DNA from: CAZPWQ01 sp964590495
GTDB taxonomy: Bacteria > Bacteroidota > Rhodothermia > Balneolales > Balneolaceae
Length of the DNA stretch: 56,289 bases
Assembly: GCA_964590495.1 (NCBI GenBank)
Contig: CAZPWQ010000012.1
Coordinates: 1 to 56,289 of the forward strand
Direction: 5' to 3'
This document shows positions 1-7,797 of this stretch, piece after piece. The notes below the pieces were generated by a model that saw nothing but the letters and a program-made list of their open reading frames with translations, was not told the origin of the DNA and did no database searches. A program made the translations under genes and the position numbers. Position 1 is the first letter of the stretch. Every line of letters begins with the position of its first letter.

Positions 1-151
1 GGATGGCTTTGATCAAACTTTAATTATTTAGGCGCAGTTATTATAAAATCAACTTATTGGACAACCTCAATTTATAGTAAGCCTTTTCACTCAGTGTTAG
101 TGGCGAAAATCTCCGCGCGTGACGCAAAAATTAATATAAAAACAGCAGAAT

Positions 152-1144
152 ATGCCTTATCAACAACCGCCGGTAGTTAAAAATAGTGACGGGGAAAGCC
201 GCAAGGTTGGTTTTGAACTCGAATTCGCCGGTGTCGAACTTCGGGAAACCGCTGGAATTATCGCATCGCTTTACGGGGGAGAGATAAAAGAAGTACACCG
301 TTATCATTTTGAAGTGAAGAATACGGAATTTGGAACTTTTCGTGTAGAACTGGATGCACAGATTTTGCAGAAAATGGCTCGTCAAAATATGGATGTTACC
401 TTTGATGAACAGGGTCTCAGAAAGTCGATCGAGGATGTCGTCGACAAACTGGCGAAAACAGTCGTACCGATCGAAGTGGTGATGCCGCCTGTTAAGGTTT
501 CGGAGTTGGAAAAGCTGGAGGAACTGCGCAAAAAGCTCCAGGAGAATAAGGCCAAGGGTACCGATACATCATTTATACACGCTTTCGGAATGCATATAAA
601 TATTGAAGTGCCGGAGCTTGCACCCGTTCCGGTTTTGCAATACCTCAAGGCCTTTATAATATTATATCCCTGGCTGCTGGATGTTTTGGAAATAAATATT
701 TCCAGGAAGATTTCTCCGTTTGTGGTTCCGTTCCCGGATAAATATTCCATGATGGTACTGGAACCTTCGTATCAGCCCTCCTTTCAAAAAATGATCGAGA
801 ATTATGTCGAGCATAACGATACCCGAAACCGTCCGCTGGATATGATGCCCGTTTTTGGTATGATCAACAACAAATTGATCAAAAAAGTAATAGAAGGGGA
901 AAAAAACGATCCTCGGCCTGCTTTTCATTACCGGCTCCCCAACAGCCGGATAAATGATGCAGGCTGGCGGTTTGAAAAGGAGTGGAACAGATGGCTTGTT
1001 GTGGAAAAACTGGTTTCGGATAAGGAGATGCTCGACAGGTTAAGCAGGTTGTATTTGGTCCGCAGGAAACAGAAATTATTAGCATTTCGAAAAGAATGGG
1101 CACAGACAATCAATATTCTTTTAGGACTTGATGAACAGGAATAG
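152..1144 (+). CDS. Amidoligase family protein (Amidoligase_2-like)
   Basis: Predicted COOH-NH2 ligase of the glutamine-synthetase-like amidoligase superfamily, which joins carboxyl and amino groups using ATP; the substrate cannot be read from sequence. The N-terminus has the family's typical strand with acidic residues (KVGFELEF, about residues 19-26), and a central HAFGMHINIEV segment (about 143-153) matches the family's His-containing strand. At 330 aa it is full length for the family. The ATG at 152 has only a weak upstream purine stretch. Its 3' end overlaps the start of the glutamine amidotransferase gene, so the two are very likely co-translated and act on one pathway. Amidoligase plus class I glutamine amidotransferase is a recurrent bacterial pairing proposed to make or trim gamma-glutamyl or peptide amides. 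Family assignment is from motif memory, without a profile search. Confidence 0.75.
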   Translation: MPYQQPPVVKNSDGESRKVGFELEFAGVELRETAGIIASLYGGEIKEVHRYHFEVKNTEFGTFRVELDAQILQKMARQNMDVTFDEQGLRKSIEDVVDKLAKTVVPIEVVMPPVKVSELEKLEELRKKLQENKAKGTDTSFIHAFGMHINIEVPELAPVPVLQYLKAFIILYPWLLDVLEINISRKISPFVVPFPDKYSMMVLEPSYQPSFQKMIENYVEHNDTRNRPLDMMPVFGMINNKLIKKVIEGEKNDPRPAFHYRLPNSRINDAGWRFEKEWNRWLVVEKLVSDKEMLDRLSRLYLVRRKQKLLAFRKEWAQTINILLGLDEQE

Positions 1145-1934
1145 ACCGAATATCGGCGTTACGGGCCCCGACAGGGGAGGTACGGCAGCTTGGTGGTTTA
1201 CCAGCTTTGCCGTCTGGCTTCATGGCGGCAAAGCTATACGTTTTCGGCCCGGGGACGAAGATCTTTCCGTCAATCTTCACGGCCTGATTATCGGGGGAGG
1301 AGCTGACATTAGTCCGGATCGATATGATGAGGAAAGGCTGCACGAATTATTCCATGACAATCAGAAAACAACCGGTTTTCGTCAGTGGTTGTATAAAATA
1401 GCTACGGTAATTTTCTTCCCGTTTATATTTCTGCTTCGAAAGTTATTATCAACGAAGGAATCAGCTGTAGATCAGCGGAGAGATGAAATGGAGTTCAGAC
1501 TTATGGAGCAGGCGATAGAAAAGGACTTGCCCATTCTCGGGATATGCCGTGGTGCACAGCTGATAAATATTCGGTTTGGGGGTAATTTATACCAGGATAT
1601 AACGAATCTTTATTCCGAGGTACCCAAAGTTCACAGTGTCTTTCCAAAAAAGAAGGTAGTTATAGCCGATAACAGTAAACTTCACAAAATCCTGCAGTTC
1701 GACCGGGTGTTTGTAAATGCGTTGCATAACCAGGCGGTAAATAAACTCGGAGACCGGCTGCGAATAGTAGCCACAGAGGAAAACGGAGTGACCCAGGGTA
1801 TTGAACATGATGGCTATTCCTTTTTGATCGGTGTACAATGGCACCCTGAATATCTACCCCAGATCCCGGCACAGCGACGGATTTTTAAAACCCTGGTCGA
1901 AGAAGCGGAAGCAGTGATGAGGAGTACACAATAA
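1131..1934 (+). CDS. Class I glutamine amidotransferase, peptidase C26 (gamma-glutamyl-GABA hydrolase-like)
   Basis: Predicted gamma-glutamyl amide hydrolase of the PuuD/C26 type. The nucleophile-elbow cysteine is in GICRGAQLINI (about residues 139-149), followed by the GGNLYQD segment typical of PuuD relatives, and the His/Glu pair lies in GVQWHPEYLP near the C-terminus. The chosen ATG at 1131 overlaps the amidoligase stop by 14 nt; an in-frame TTG at 1128 is the alternative. A hydrophobic stretch around residues 85-105 (IATVIFFPFIFLLRKLL) is unusual for a soluble C26 enzyme and may be an insertion or a membrane-associating helix. Coupling to the amidoligase suggests that it hydrolyses or edits that enzyme's gamma-glutamyl product. 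The catalytic class is secure; the substrate is unknown. Confidence 0.85.
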   Translation: MNRNRPNIGVTGPDRGGTAAWWFTSFAVWLHGGKAIRFRPGDEDLSVNLHGLIIGGGADISPDRYDEERLHELFHDNQKTTGFRQWLYKIATVIFFPFIFLLRKLLSTKESAVDQRRDEMEFRLMEQAIEKDLPILGICRGAQLINIRFGGNLYQDITNLYSEVPKVHSVFPKKKVVIADNSKLHKILQFDRVFVNALHNQAVNKLGDRLRIVATEENGVTQGIEHDGYSFLIGVQWHPEYLPQIPAQRRIFKTLVEEAEAVMRSTQ

Positions 1935-2079
1935 TAACAGCTTTACGGAGGAAGGTGGGCAGAGAGAGTCGAATTTTTATCACTTCTCAGCCTGTCATGA
2001 CCGGAGGTCACACATAGAGCATTTCGCACCAGAGGTAAGGAACGAGTAGATGAGGAGTAATTGAATAGGTAAAGAAACA

Positions 2080-2114
2080 CCTCAATAACTCAAAACTCAG
2101 TAAATCAAAACTAA
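2080..2114. repeat. Degenerate 7-nt tandem repeat 3' of the Dabb gene
   Basis: Five consecutive heptamers (CCTCAAT, AACTCAA, AACTCAG, TAAATCA, AAACTAA) with a 7-nt period. The array ends 5 nt from the stop codon of the minus-strand Dabb gene. It is AT-rich and the most degenerate of the heptad arrays in this window, so low-complexity sequence by chance is possible for this copy. Confidence 0.5.
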
Positions 2115-2119
2115 AGACC

Positions 2120-2440
2120 TCACGTATCCATTTTATAATCCACAAAATGGCGCTCTTCAATAACGGAATTGATAAAATCCAGCGCTTTTTTATGATGTAC
2201 ATTTCGGGTGTACATTGTATAGTCCAGCTCCGTCTCAAAATCAGAAATCAGAACAACATCGTAGGCGGTTCCTATTTCTTCGTCTTCATCAGTCATATTA
2301 ATACCTACTTCGACATTTTTTATTTCGTCGATGTTTATTTTTAATCCCTCCAAAATAAGTTTCATCTTTTCGGCATTTTTTTTCTTTGAAGCACCTTCGG
2401 CTTCTTCCTTTAACTTCCACATGACAACATGACGAATCAT
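2120..2440 (-). CDS. Dabb (stress-responsive alpha/beta-barrel) domain protein
   Basis: A 106-aa protein covered entirely by a Dabb-type dimeric alpha/beta-barrel fold. It starts MIRHVVMWKLK, the hallmark first strand of the family, and has the later Y-D-V-V-L-I-S-D-F strand and an H-H-K-K-A-L-D-F-I helix. Relatives include small stress-induced proteins and a few cyclases; many members have no known activity. The gene stands alone between the amidoligase pair (plus strand) and the HU operon. A 7-nt tandem repeat lies just past its stop. Family call is firm, biological role unknown. Confidence 0.85.
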   Translation of the reverse strand: MIRHVVMWKLKEEAEGASKKKNAEKMKLILEGLKINIDEIKNVEVGINMTDEDEEIGTAYDVVLISDFETELDYTMYTRNVHHKKALDFINSVIEERHFVDYKMDT

Positions 2441-2569
2441 AAATAATCTCCTGCTATAATTGTTTAAGTTATTCGTTTCGGAATTTCTGATTAGTCCGCA
2501 TTTTCACTGAAAAATTTATTGTGAGAAATACAGGATTTACTGTTGAAAAGAAAATGCTAATACAAATTA

Positions 2570-4027
2570 CTATACTTGCGAACGATTGGCAAAAGCTAAA
2601 TCATCTTTATCAATTTCAAATTCGGTTCTGTTCAGGATTTCTTCATTATAATTTGCTGCAACCCGCAGGTAGAGTTTTGCATTATCCACACCTTTATCTT
2701 TATACCATTTATATGTTTCAACATACCCGATAGCTACTTCAACTGAATCGCTGGAGGTAAGGGAGTTTTGCGCTCCCGAGGGTATGGGAACTGTAAGTGT
2801 TTGTCCGGCAATAATAAGATCCGGGTCATCGATTGAAGATTTGTTCGCATCATAAATCCAGGGCCACAGGTAGGGATTATCGTATTGGCTTTCCGCCATT
2901 CCCCAGAGTGTTTGTCCCTGGTTTATCTCTATATCAACGCTCTTTTTTTCTGCTGATTGCTGAGATTCCTGCCGTTCAGGCTGTTGGGATTGAACCGGCT
3001 GTTGTTCTTCATCCTGTTGTTGTGCCTGTTGGTCGGCATCAATTTCCTGATTCTGGTCGATAATGGCTGTTGAGGCAGATGATGATGCCTGGTCCGGACC
3101 GTCTTTCGTTGCCTGCTGTGATTGTAAAAGCACATATCCGGAACCGGCTACTAAAAGAAGGACAATAACTGCAGCGGCGAGTATAAACGCATTACTATTC
3201 TTTTTACGGTTTCTGTCGGTTTTTACAGGAAATTCAGGCTGAGGGACCGGTTCGGGCAGTTCATCCGCTTTAGTACTGCCGGTTTTGTTTTTTTCTGCCG
3301 AAGAAAATGCAGCAGGATCATCTTCCATCGGGGCAGGTTCTTCTTCACTAAATACTTCATCATTGGCTGTGGGAGTGTAATCATCTCTTTCTCCGCCGAG
3401 TGTTTCCCCGCTTATAAAGGCTTCCAGATCTTCATCAAAAGTCTTCTGTCCGTGCTTGAATTCAACTATGTCATTATCATAGGAGTCATCACGATCGGTA
3501 CTGCTTTCCTCCTCCTTTTCATCTAAAGAAAACTTTGAGGAAGTAGTTTCAGCTGTCTGTTTGTTATAGAAATCTTCTTCCTTTTGGTCTAAACTGTTTA
3601 TATCCTCTGATGCTTCATCGTCAACGGAAGGTGGAGGAGCGGTTGGTGTAAATTTCTGTTGGTCCTGTTTATTCTTTTCGCCGGATTGCCCGGTAATATT
3701 TTCATCATCGATAATTTCCGGTTCCATCTCGGCATATGGGGCATTTACAAGCTCTCTGAGCTCCTTGTAAGGCTTAAATATAATCTTATTATGAGCTGGA
3801 ATAGTCATACTTTCGCCGGTCTGGGGATTATAACCTTTACGCTCGTTCAGCCGATGGAGTCCGAATTTACCGAATCCCGCAATATTCACCTTCCCGTCTT
3901 CTTCAAGCCCGTTATTTATTATATCGGCAAAATCTTTGAGGAAATCATGAGTAAATTTCTTCGAATTGTCGGTTTTATCTGCAATAGAATCAATGAGTTC
4001 CCGGAATGTTATTTTTTCACTCATCAT
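2570..4027 (-). CDS. HU-family DNA-binding protein with membrane span and C-terminal LysM domain
   Basis: A 485-aa chimera. Residues 3-96 form a complete HU/IHF domain with the core GFGKFGLHRLNERKG (51-65) and the NPQTGE DNA-contacting arm (67-72). Residues 97-270 are a strongly acidic, low-complexity linker. RNRKK (272-276) precedes one hydrophobic helix at about 280-302. A Gln/Ser-rich stretch (303-360) leads to a LysM domain at about 364-416 (I-N-Q-G-Q-T-L-W-G-M-A start, D-P-D-L-I-I-A-G-Q-T-L end), then a 70-residue tail. The positive patch before the helix predicts N-in topology: HU in the cytoplasm, LysM in the periplasm. LysM binds N-acetylglucosamine in peptidoglycan, so the protein could tie DNA to the wall; this is inference. 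The start overlaps the upstream HU gene by 11 nt (a second ATG lies at 4024), implying translational coupling. Confidence 0.88.
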   Translation of the reverse strand: MMSEKITFRELIDSIADKTDNSKKFTHDFLKDFADIINNGLEEDGKVNIAGFGKFGLHRLNERKGYNPQTGESMTIPAHNKIIFKPYKELRELVNAPYAEMEPEIIDDENITGQSGEKNKQDQQKFTPTAPPPSVDDEASEDINSLDQKEEDFYNKQTAETTSSKFSLDEKEEESSTDRDDSYDNDIVEFKHGQKTFDEDLEAFISGETLGGERDDYTPTANDEVFSEEEPAPMEDDPAAFSSAEKNKTGSTKADELPEPVPQPEFPVKTDRNRKKNSNAFILAAAVIVLLLVAGSGYVLLQSQQATKDGPDQASSSASTAIIDQNQEIDADQQAQQQDEEQQPVQSQQPERQESQQSAEKKSVDIEINQGQTLWGMAESQYDNPYLWPWIYDANKSSIDDPDLIIAGQTLTVPIPSGAQNSLTSSDSVEVAIGYVETYKWYKDKGVDNAKLYLRVAANYNEEILNRTEFEIDKDDLAFANRSQV

Positions 4028-4310
4028 CGAACCCCGCTTTCTTTAGATCTTCCTTTAGATTTTTATTGGGATTAAAATCCACAACCCGTTTGGGTGGCAA
4101 CTGCATGTATGCTTCATAATGAGGATTATACGACTTTCGCTCATCGCGCTTTATGACGCTGAATGTACCCAGATCGGGAATGGTAAATGCCTTATCACCG
4201 GCCAGATTACTGCAAAATGTACTGACAATAACATCGAGCAGCCGGCGTGTTTCAGCTTTGCTCATATCCCAATTTTCAGCTAGTGCAGTTACAACATCGC
4301 TCGTATTCAT
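4017..4310 (-). CDS. HU-family DNA-binding protein (divergent)
   Basis: A 97-aa HU-like protein, the usual length for the family. It keeps the alpha-helical dimerisation N-terminus, the short I-P-D-L-G-T-F strand, and an arm (RDERKSYNP, about 56-64) where HU carries its proline-tipped DNA-intercalating loop; the arm proline is present but the surrounding sequence is divergent. HU proteins dimerise, so a heterodimer with the HU domain of the coupled downstream membrane protein is plausible and would bring soluble HU to the membrane. It is the first gene of the two-gene minus-strand operon and is divergent from the aconitase gene. The RBS region before the ATG has AGAGGATGATC-like purines on the opposite strand, so the site is not clear-cut. 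Confidence 0.88.
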   Translation of the reverse strand: MNTSDVVTALAENWDMSKAETRRLLDVIVSTFCSNLAGDKAFTIPDLGTFSVIKRDERKSYNPHYEAYMQLPPKRVVDFNPNKNLKEDLKKAGFDDE

Positions 4311-4533
4311 AAGAGGATGATCTGGTTTAAAAGTCCAACGTTACCCATAATTAATAAAAAATTCGGTAAAACTAATATTTTATTCGCTTTTTTTGCTTGT
4401 ATTACTACGATAAGTCGCCTTTTTTTGGGCTTTTTTGGCTTTAAAAATGCTTCAAACAGCCGTTGAAACGATTTTTTAAAGATTAGCTTTATAACTAATA
4501 GAAAATCAGAAAAGTTAAATCAGACATCATTAT

Positions 4534-6498
4534 ATGAGTAAACCATTGAATGTCACTCAAAAACTAATTAAAAGTCACCTGGTGGACGGAGAGATGAAGC
4601 CCGGGGAAGAAATCGGGCTTAAAATTGACCAGACACTCACCCAGGATGCAACAGGAACTTTGGTGATGCTGGAATTGGAAGCCATGGACCTTGAAGAAGC
4701 CCAAACCGAGCTTTCCTGCCAGTATGTTGATCATAATTTGCTGCAAACCGATTTTAAAAATCCGGATGATCATGTCTTTCTAAAGTCAGCAACTGAACGT
4801 TTCGGAATGTGGTACAGCCGTCCGGGCAACGGAGTAAGCCATCCTATTCACACCGAGCGTTTTGCTAAACCGGGTAAAACACTGGCTGGTTCCGACAGTC
4901 ACACACCCGCCTCAGGATGTATGGGCATGCTTGCCATCGGTGCCGGCGGACTTGATGTTGCTTTTGCTATTGCCGGAGAGCCTATGTTCCTGAAAATGCC
5001 GAAGGTACTGGGTGTTGAGCTTAAAGGTAATCTTTCCGACTGGGTAAGCGCAAAAGATGTTGTTCTCGAGATGCTACGCCGTTATGATGTAGAAGGCGCT
5101 GTCGGATATGTCATTGAATATTTCGGGGAGGGATTGAAGAATCTTTCCACGATGGATCGCCACGTACTTGCCAATATGGGTACCGAAATGGGTGCCACAA
5201 CCACTGTTTTTCCGGCTGATGAGGAAGTACATCGTTTTATGAAAGCACAAGGCAGAGAAGACGAATATACCGAGCTTAAAGCCGACGAAGGTGCCGAATA
5301 TGACAAGTATGAAGAACTTGTACTCGATGATGTAGTACCTCTGATAGCACTGCCCAGCAGTCCCGGTAATGTAGTACCGGTACGTGAGGTGGAAGGCAAA
5401 AGTATTTATCAGTCGTACGTAGGATCTTCAGCCAATCCCGGTTATCGTGATTTCTGGGTTGCCTCGGAGATTGTCAAAGGCAAGAAGATACATGACGACG
5501 TATCCTATGATATCAACCCGACATCGCGGCAGATTATTGAAAATATGGTTAAAAACGATGTCATGTTTAACCTGGTGCAGTCGGGCGCACGCATTCACCA
5601 GGCAGGATGTAACGGCTGTATCGGTATGGGACAGGCTCCCGCATCAGGACAAAACAGTCTGCGTACCGTACCACGTAATTTTCCTGATCGGTCGGGAACG
5701 CCCGAAGACTCTGTTTTTCTTGTAAGTCCTGAAACGGCAGCTGCTTCTGCTTTGACGGGTAAAATTACAGATCCGCGCGATCTGGAAAGTCTCTATGATA
5801 TGAAATATCCCCAATATAAAGAACCTGAAAAGCTGATTGTCAATAAGGAAATGTTACAGCCGCCGAAAAAGAAAAGCGAACGTGGTGAACTGAAAAAAGG
5901 CCCCAACATTTCCAATATGCCTGATTTTGAGGAACTGAAGGATTTCGAAGTCCCGGTAATCCTCAAGATGGGAGATGATGTGTCAACCGATGAGATTCTT
6001 CGTGCGGGTGCCGATGTACTGCCTTTCCGGAGTAACATTCCGGAAATCAGCAAGTTCTCGTTTGAGGTGGTAGATAATACGTTCTATGATCGCGCTATGA
6101 AAACTAAAGAGGAAATGGGCGGACATGTAGTAATTGCCGGCGAGAATTATGCACAGGGTTCTAGTCGCGAGCATGCAGCTATTGCCCCACGGTACCTGGG
6201 ACAACAGGCGGTAATTGCCAAAAGTTATGCACGTATCGGCTGGCAAAACCTGATTAATTTTGGTGTTCCGCCCCTTGAGTTTGAAAATAAAGCCGATTAT
6301 GGCGATATCGACCAGGATGATATTCTGTCGGTAAACGGTATTCGAAATGCCATTGAAAATGATGAGGATATCATCGTCACGAATAAGACGAAAGGCAACC
6401 AATACAAGGTGAAACATACATTTAGTGAACGGCAGAAGCAGGCGGTTCTTTCAGGTGGTGTCATTAACCTCTTTAAAATGAAAAGACAATTAAACTAA
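4534..6498 (+). CDS. acn: Aconitate hydratase (Aquifex-type, about 650 aa)
   Basis: TCA-cycle enzyme that isomerises citrate to isocitrate through a [4Fe-4S] cluster. The 654-aa length matches the shorter 'Aquifex-type' aconitases related to isopropylmalate isomerase rather than the 750-900-aa AcnA/AcnB forms. Seen directly: the cluster cysteines in SDSHTPASGCMGM (about 128-140) and the C-x2-C of HQAGCNGCIGMGQ (about 358-370). The swivel domain has GDDVSTDEILRAG (about 483-495) and the substrate loop GSSREHAA (about 540-547). The gene follows a 223-nt AT-rich divergent gap and is not in an obvious operon; the PAP2 gene begins 51 nt downstream. Homoaconitase activity is an unlikely alternative. 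Confidence 0.93.
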   Translation: MSKPLNVTQKLIKSHLVDGEMKPGEEIGLKIDQTLTQDATGTLVMLELEAMDLEEAQTELSCQYVDHNLLQTDFKNPDDHVFLKSATERFGMWYSRPGNGVSHPIHTERFAKPGKTLAGSDSHTPASGCMGMLAIGAGGLDVAFAIAGEPMFLKMPKVLGVELKGNLSDWVSAKDVVLEMLRRYDVEGAVGYVIEYFGEGLKNLSTMDRHVLANMGTEMGATTTVFPADEEVHRFMKAQGREDEYTELKADEGAEYDKYEELVLDDVVPLIALPSSPGNVVPVREVEGKSIYQSYVGSSANPGYRDFWVASEIVKGKKIHDDVSYDINPTSRQIIENMVKNDVMFNLVQSGARIHQAGCNGCIGMGQAPASGQNSLRTVPRNFPDRSGTPEDSVFLVSPETAAASALTGKITDPRDLESLYDMKYPQYKEPEKLIVNKEMLQPPKKKSERGELKKGPNISNMPDFEELKDFEVPVILKMGDDVSTDEILRAGADVLPFRSNIPEISKFSFEVVDNTFYDRAMKTKEEMGGHVVIAGENYAQGSSREHAAIAPRYLGQQAVIAKSYARIGWQNLINFGVPPLEFENKADYGDIDQDDILSVNGIRNAIENDEDIIVTNKTKGNQYKVKHTFSERQKQAVLSGGVINLFKMKRQLN

Positions 6499-6549
6499 GA
6501 AGTATGGGGAACGGAATTTCATTTGACTCCCTGATATGAAGCAGATGAG

Positions 6550-7269
6550 ATGAATTCCCGGGTCTCTTTTTATATCGAATATATTAAAGCCAGGGAGATA
6601 ACTGTATTGTTGTCTCTGCTGGCTATTGTATTGGGTATATGGGGATTTCTGGAACTTACAGACGAGGTGCTGAAGGGTGAAGTTCTGGGGTATGACGAAT
6701 GGATAATGAGTGTCTTACGGGAGGATGGAAATCCTGCAGGCCCCATATGGCTTCCCGAAGTGATGAGAGATATTACTTCCCTTGGAAGTACAGCAGTGCT
6801 GATTATCGTAATTGCGTCAGTAAGTGGATTTCTGGCTCTTCAAAAAAAACACCGTTCAGCATTGCTGATTATTATAACCTCCGGTACCGGCGTTTTGGTC
6901 GTTATTGCCCTGAAGAGTTTTTTAGCACGGGAGCGACCGGATATTATTCCTCACCTGGTCGAGGTGACCAGCCTCAGCTATCCAAGCGGACATGCTATGA
7001 TGTCGGCTGTAGTATACCTGACACTTGCCAGTATGATAGCACTTATTCAGGAACACAGACGTACTAAGATTTACAGCATCGGTATGGCATTGTTGTTTAC
7101 CTTTTTGGTCGGAAGCAGTCGTGTTTATATGGGAGTTCATTATCCAAGTGATGTGCTGGCCGGATGGTCTATGGGATTGGCCTGGGCATCTCTTTGCTGG
7201 CTGGTTGTAAAATTAACCGGATGGTCCGATCTGCTGCCTGTTGAAGATGAAGCCGATCCGACCGACTGA
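6550..7269 (+). CDS. PAP2-family membrane phosphatase
   Basis: Integral membrane lipid phosphatase of the PAP2/acid-phosphatase superfamily. The three-part active site is complete: KSFLARERPD (about 122-131), YPSGHAMMS (about 143-151), and SSRVYMGVHYPSDV (about 189-202), which holds the Arg and the catalytic His. Six hydrophobic helices are visible, the first at residues 16-36. Family members remove phosphate from phosphatidic acid, phosphatidylglycerophosphate or undecaprenyl pyrophosphate; an active site facing the periplasm is typical. The start at 6550 lacks a strong Shine-Dalgarno sequence. Substrate undecided; the window separately encodes PgpA, so phosphatidylglycerophosphate is not the obligatory choice. 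Confidence 0.88.
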   Translation: MNSRVSFYIEYIKAREITVLLSLLAIVLGIWGFLELTDEVLKGEVLGYDEWIMSVLREDGNPAGPIWLPEVMRDITSLGSTAVLIIVIASVSGFLALQKKHRSALLIIITSGTGVLVVIALKSFLARERPDIIPHLVEVTSLSYPSGHAMMSAVVYLTLASMIALIQEHRRTKIYSIGMALLFTFLVGSSRVYMGVHYPSDVLAGWSMGLAWASLCWLVVKLTGWSDLLPVEDEADPTD

Positions 7270-7457
7270 CAACTACTCAGATGAAAAAGCAGCTAATCTG
7301 AATATTTAACCTTGGTTTCCAGCCGGACTGGTAAATGTTATCACGGTGATATTTGTAGTATAAATAGATATAGGTTCATCTAATTTGTTGCACCATAGCA
7401 GAGAGAGGTAAATTTGTTAATTTGAACATGAAAACAAACATTCATCAATAGAGTACT

Positions 7458-7646
7458 ATGAAAAATTTTAATCCTTTTATTTTCTTTCTAATAAGTCTGC
7501 TCATTTTTTTACCCGGCTGTGATCTTCTAAAAGGTATTTTTCAGGCGGGTTTCTGGACGGCTATTATTTTTATAGTAATTATTATAGCTCTTATCGTATG
7601 GGCATTTTTCAAAATAACCAGTTCAAATCGTAAGAATCCGGGGTAA
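7458..7646 (+). CDS. Small predicted lipoprotein with a second hydrophobic helix
   Basis: A 62-aa protein with a lipoprotein signal (hydrophobic residues 6-19, then LPGC as lipobox, Cys21), a short LLKGIFQAGFW bridge, and a strong membrane helix (about 33-52) ending in basic residues. Very short proteins of the form 'signal, Cys, G-I-F-x-A-G, helix' recur as conserved hypotheticals in Bacteroidota and relatives; some are misannotated as phosphatidate cytidylyltransferase. It is monocistronic, with 188 nt before it. Whether it is lipidated or a two-helix inner-membrane protein cannot be settled here. Function unknown. Confidence 0.65.
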   Translation: MKNFNPFIFFLISLLIFLPGCDLLKGIFQAGFWTAIIFIVIIIALIVWAFFKITSSNRKNPG

Positions 7647-7797
7647 GGAAATCTTTGATAAAAGAGCAGGGAATGATATGAAATAGAATACAGTAACTGA
7701 ACCAAATTTCTGTTAACAGGCAATAAAGCATTCAGCCTTTGACCTTACCTGGGCAGAACACAGTTATGCACGGGCGATATATCAACCGGAGAAAGTA

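Noticed and set aside
2929..3135. Basic 68-codon minus-strand frame inside the HU-LysM gene
   Set aside because: It is an alternative frame of the Gln-rich linker, with high His/Asn/Arg content produced by the CAA/CAG repeats.
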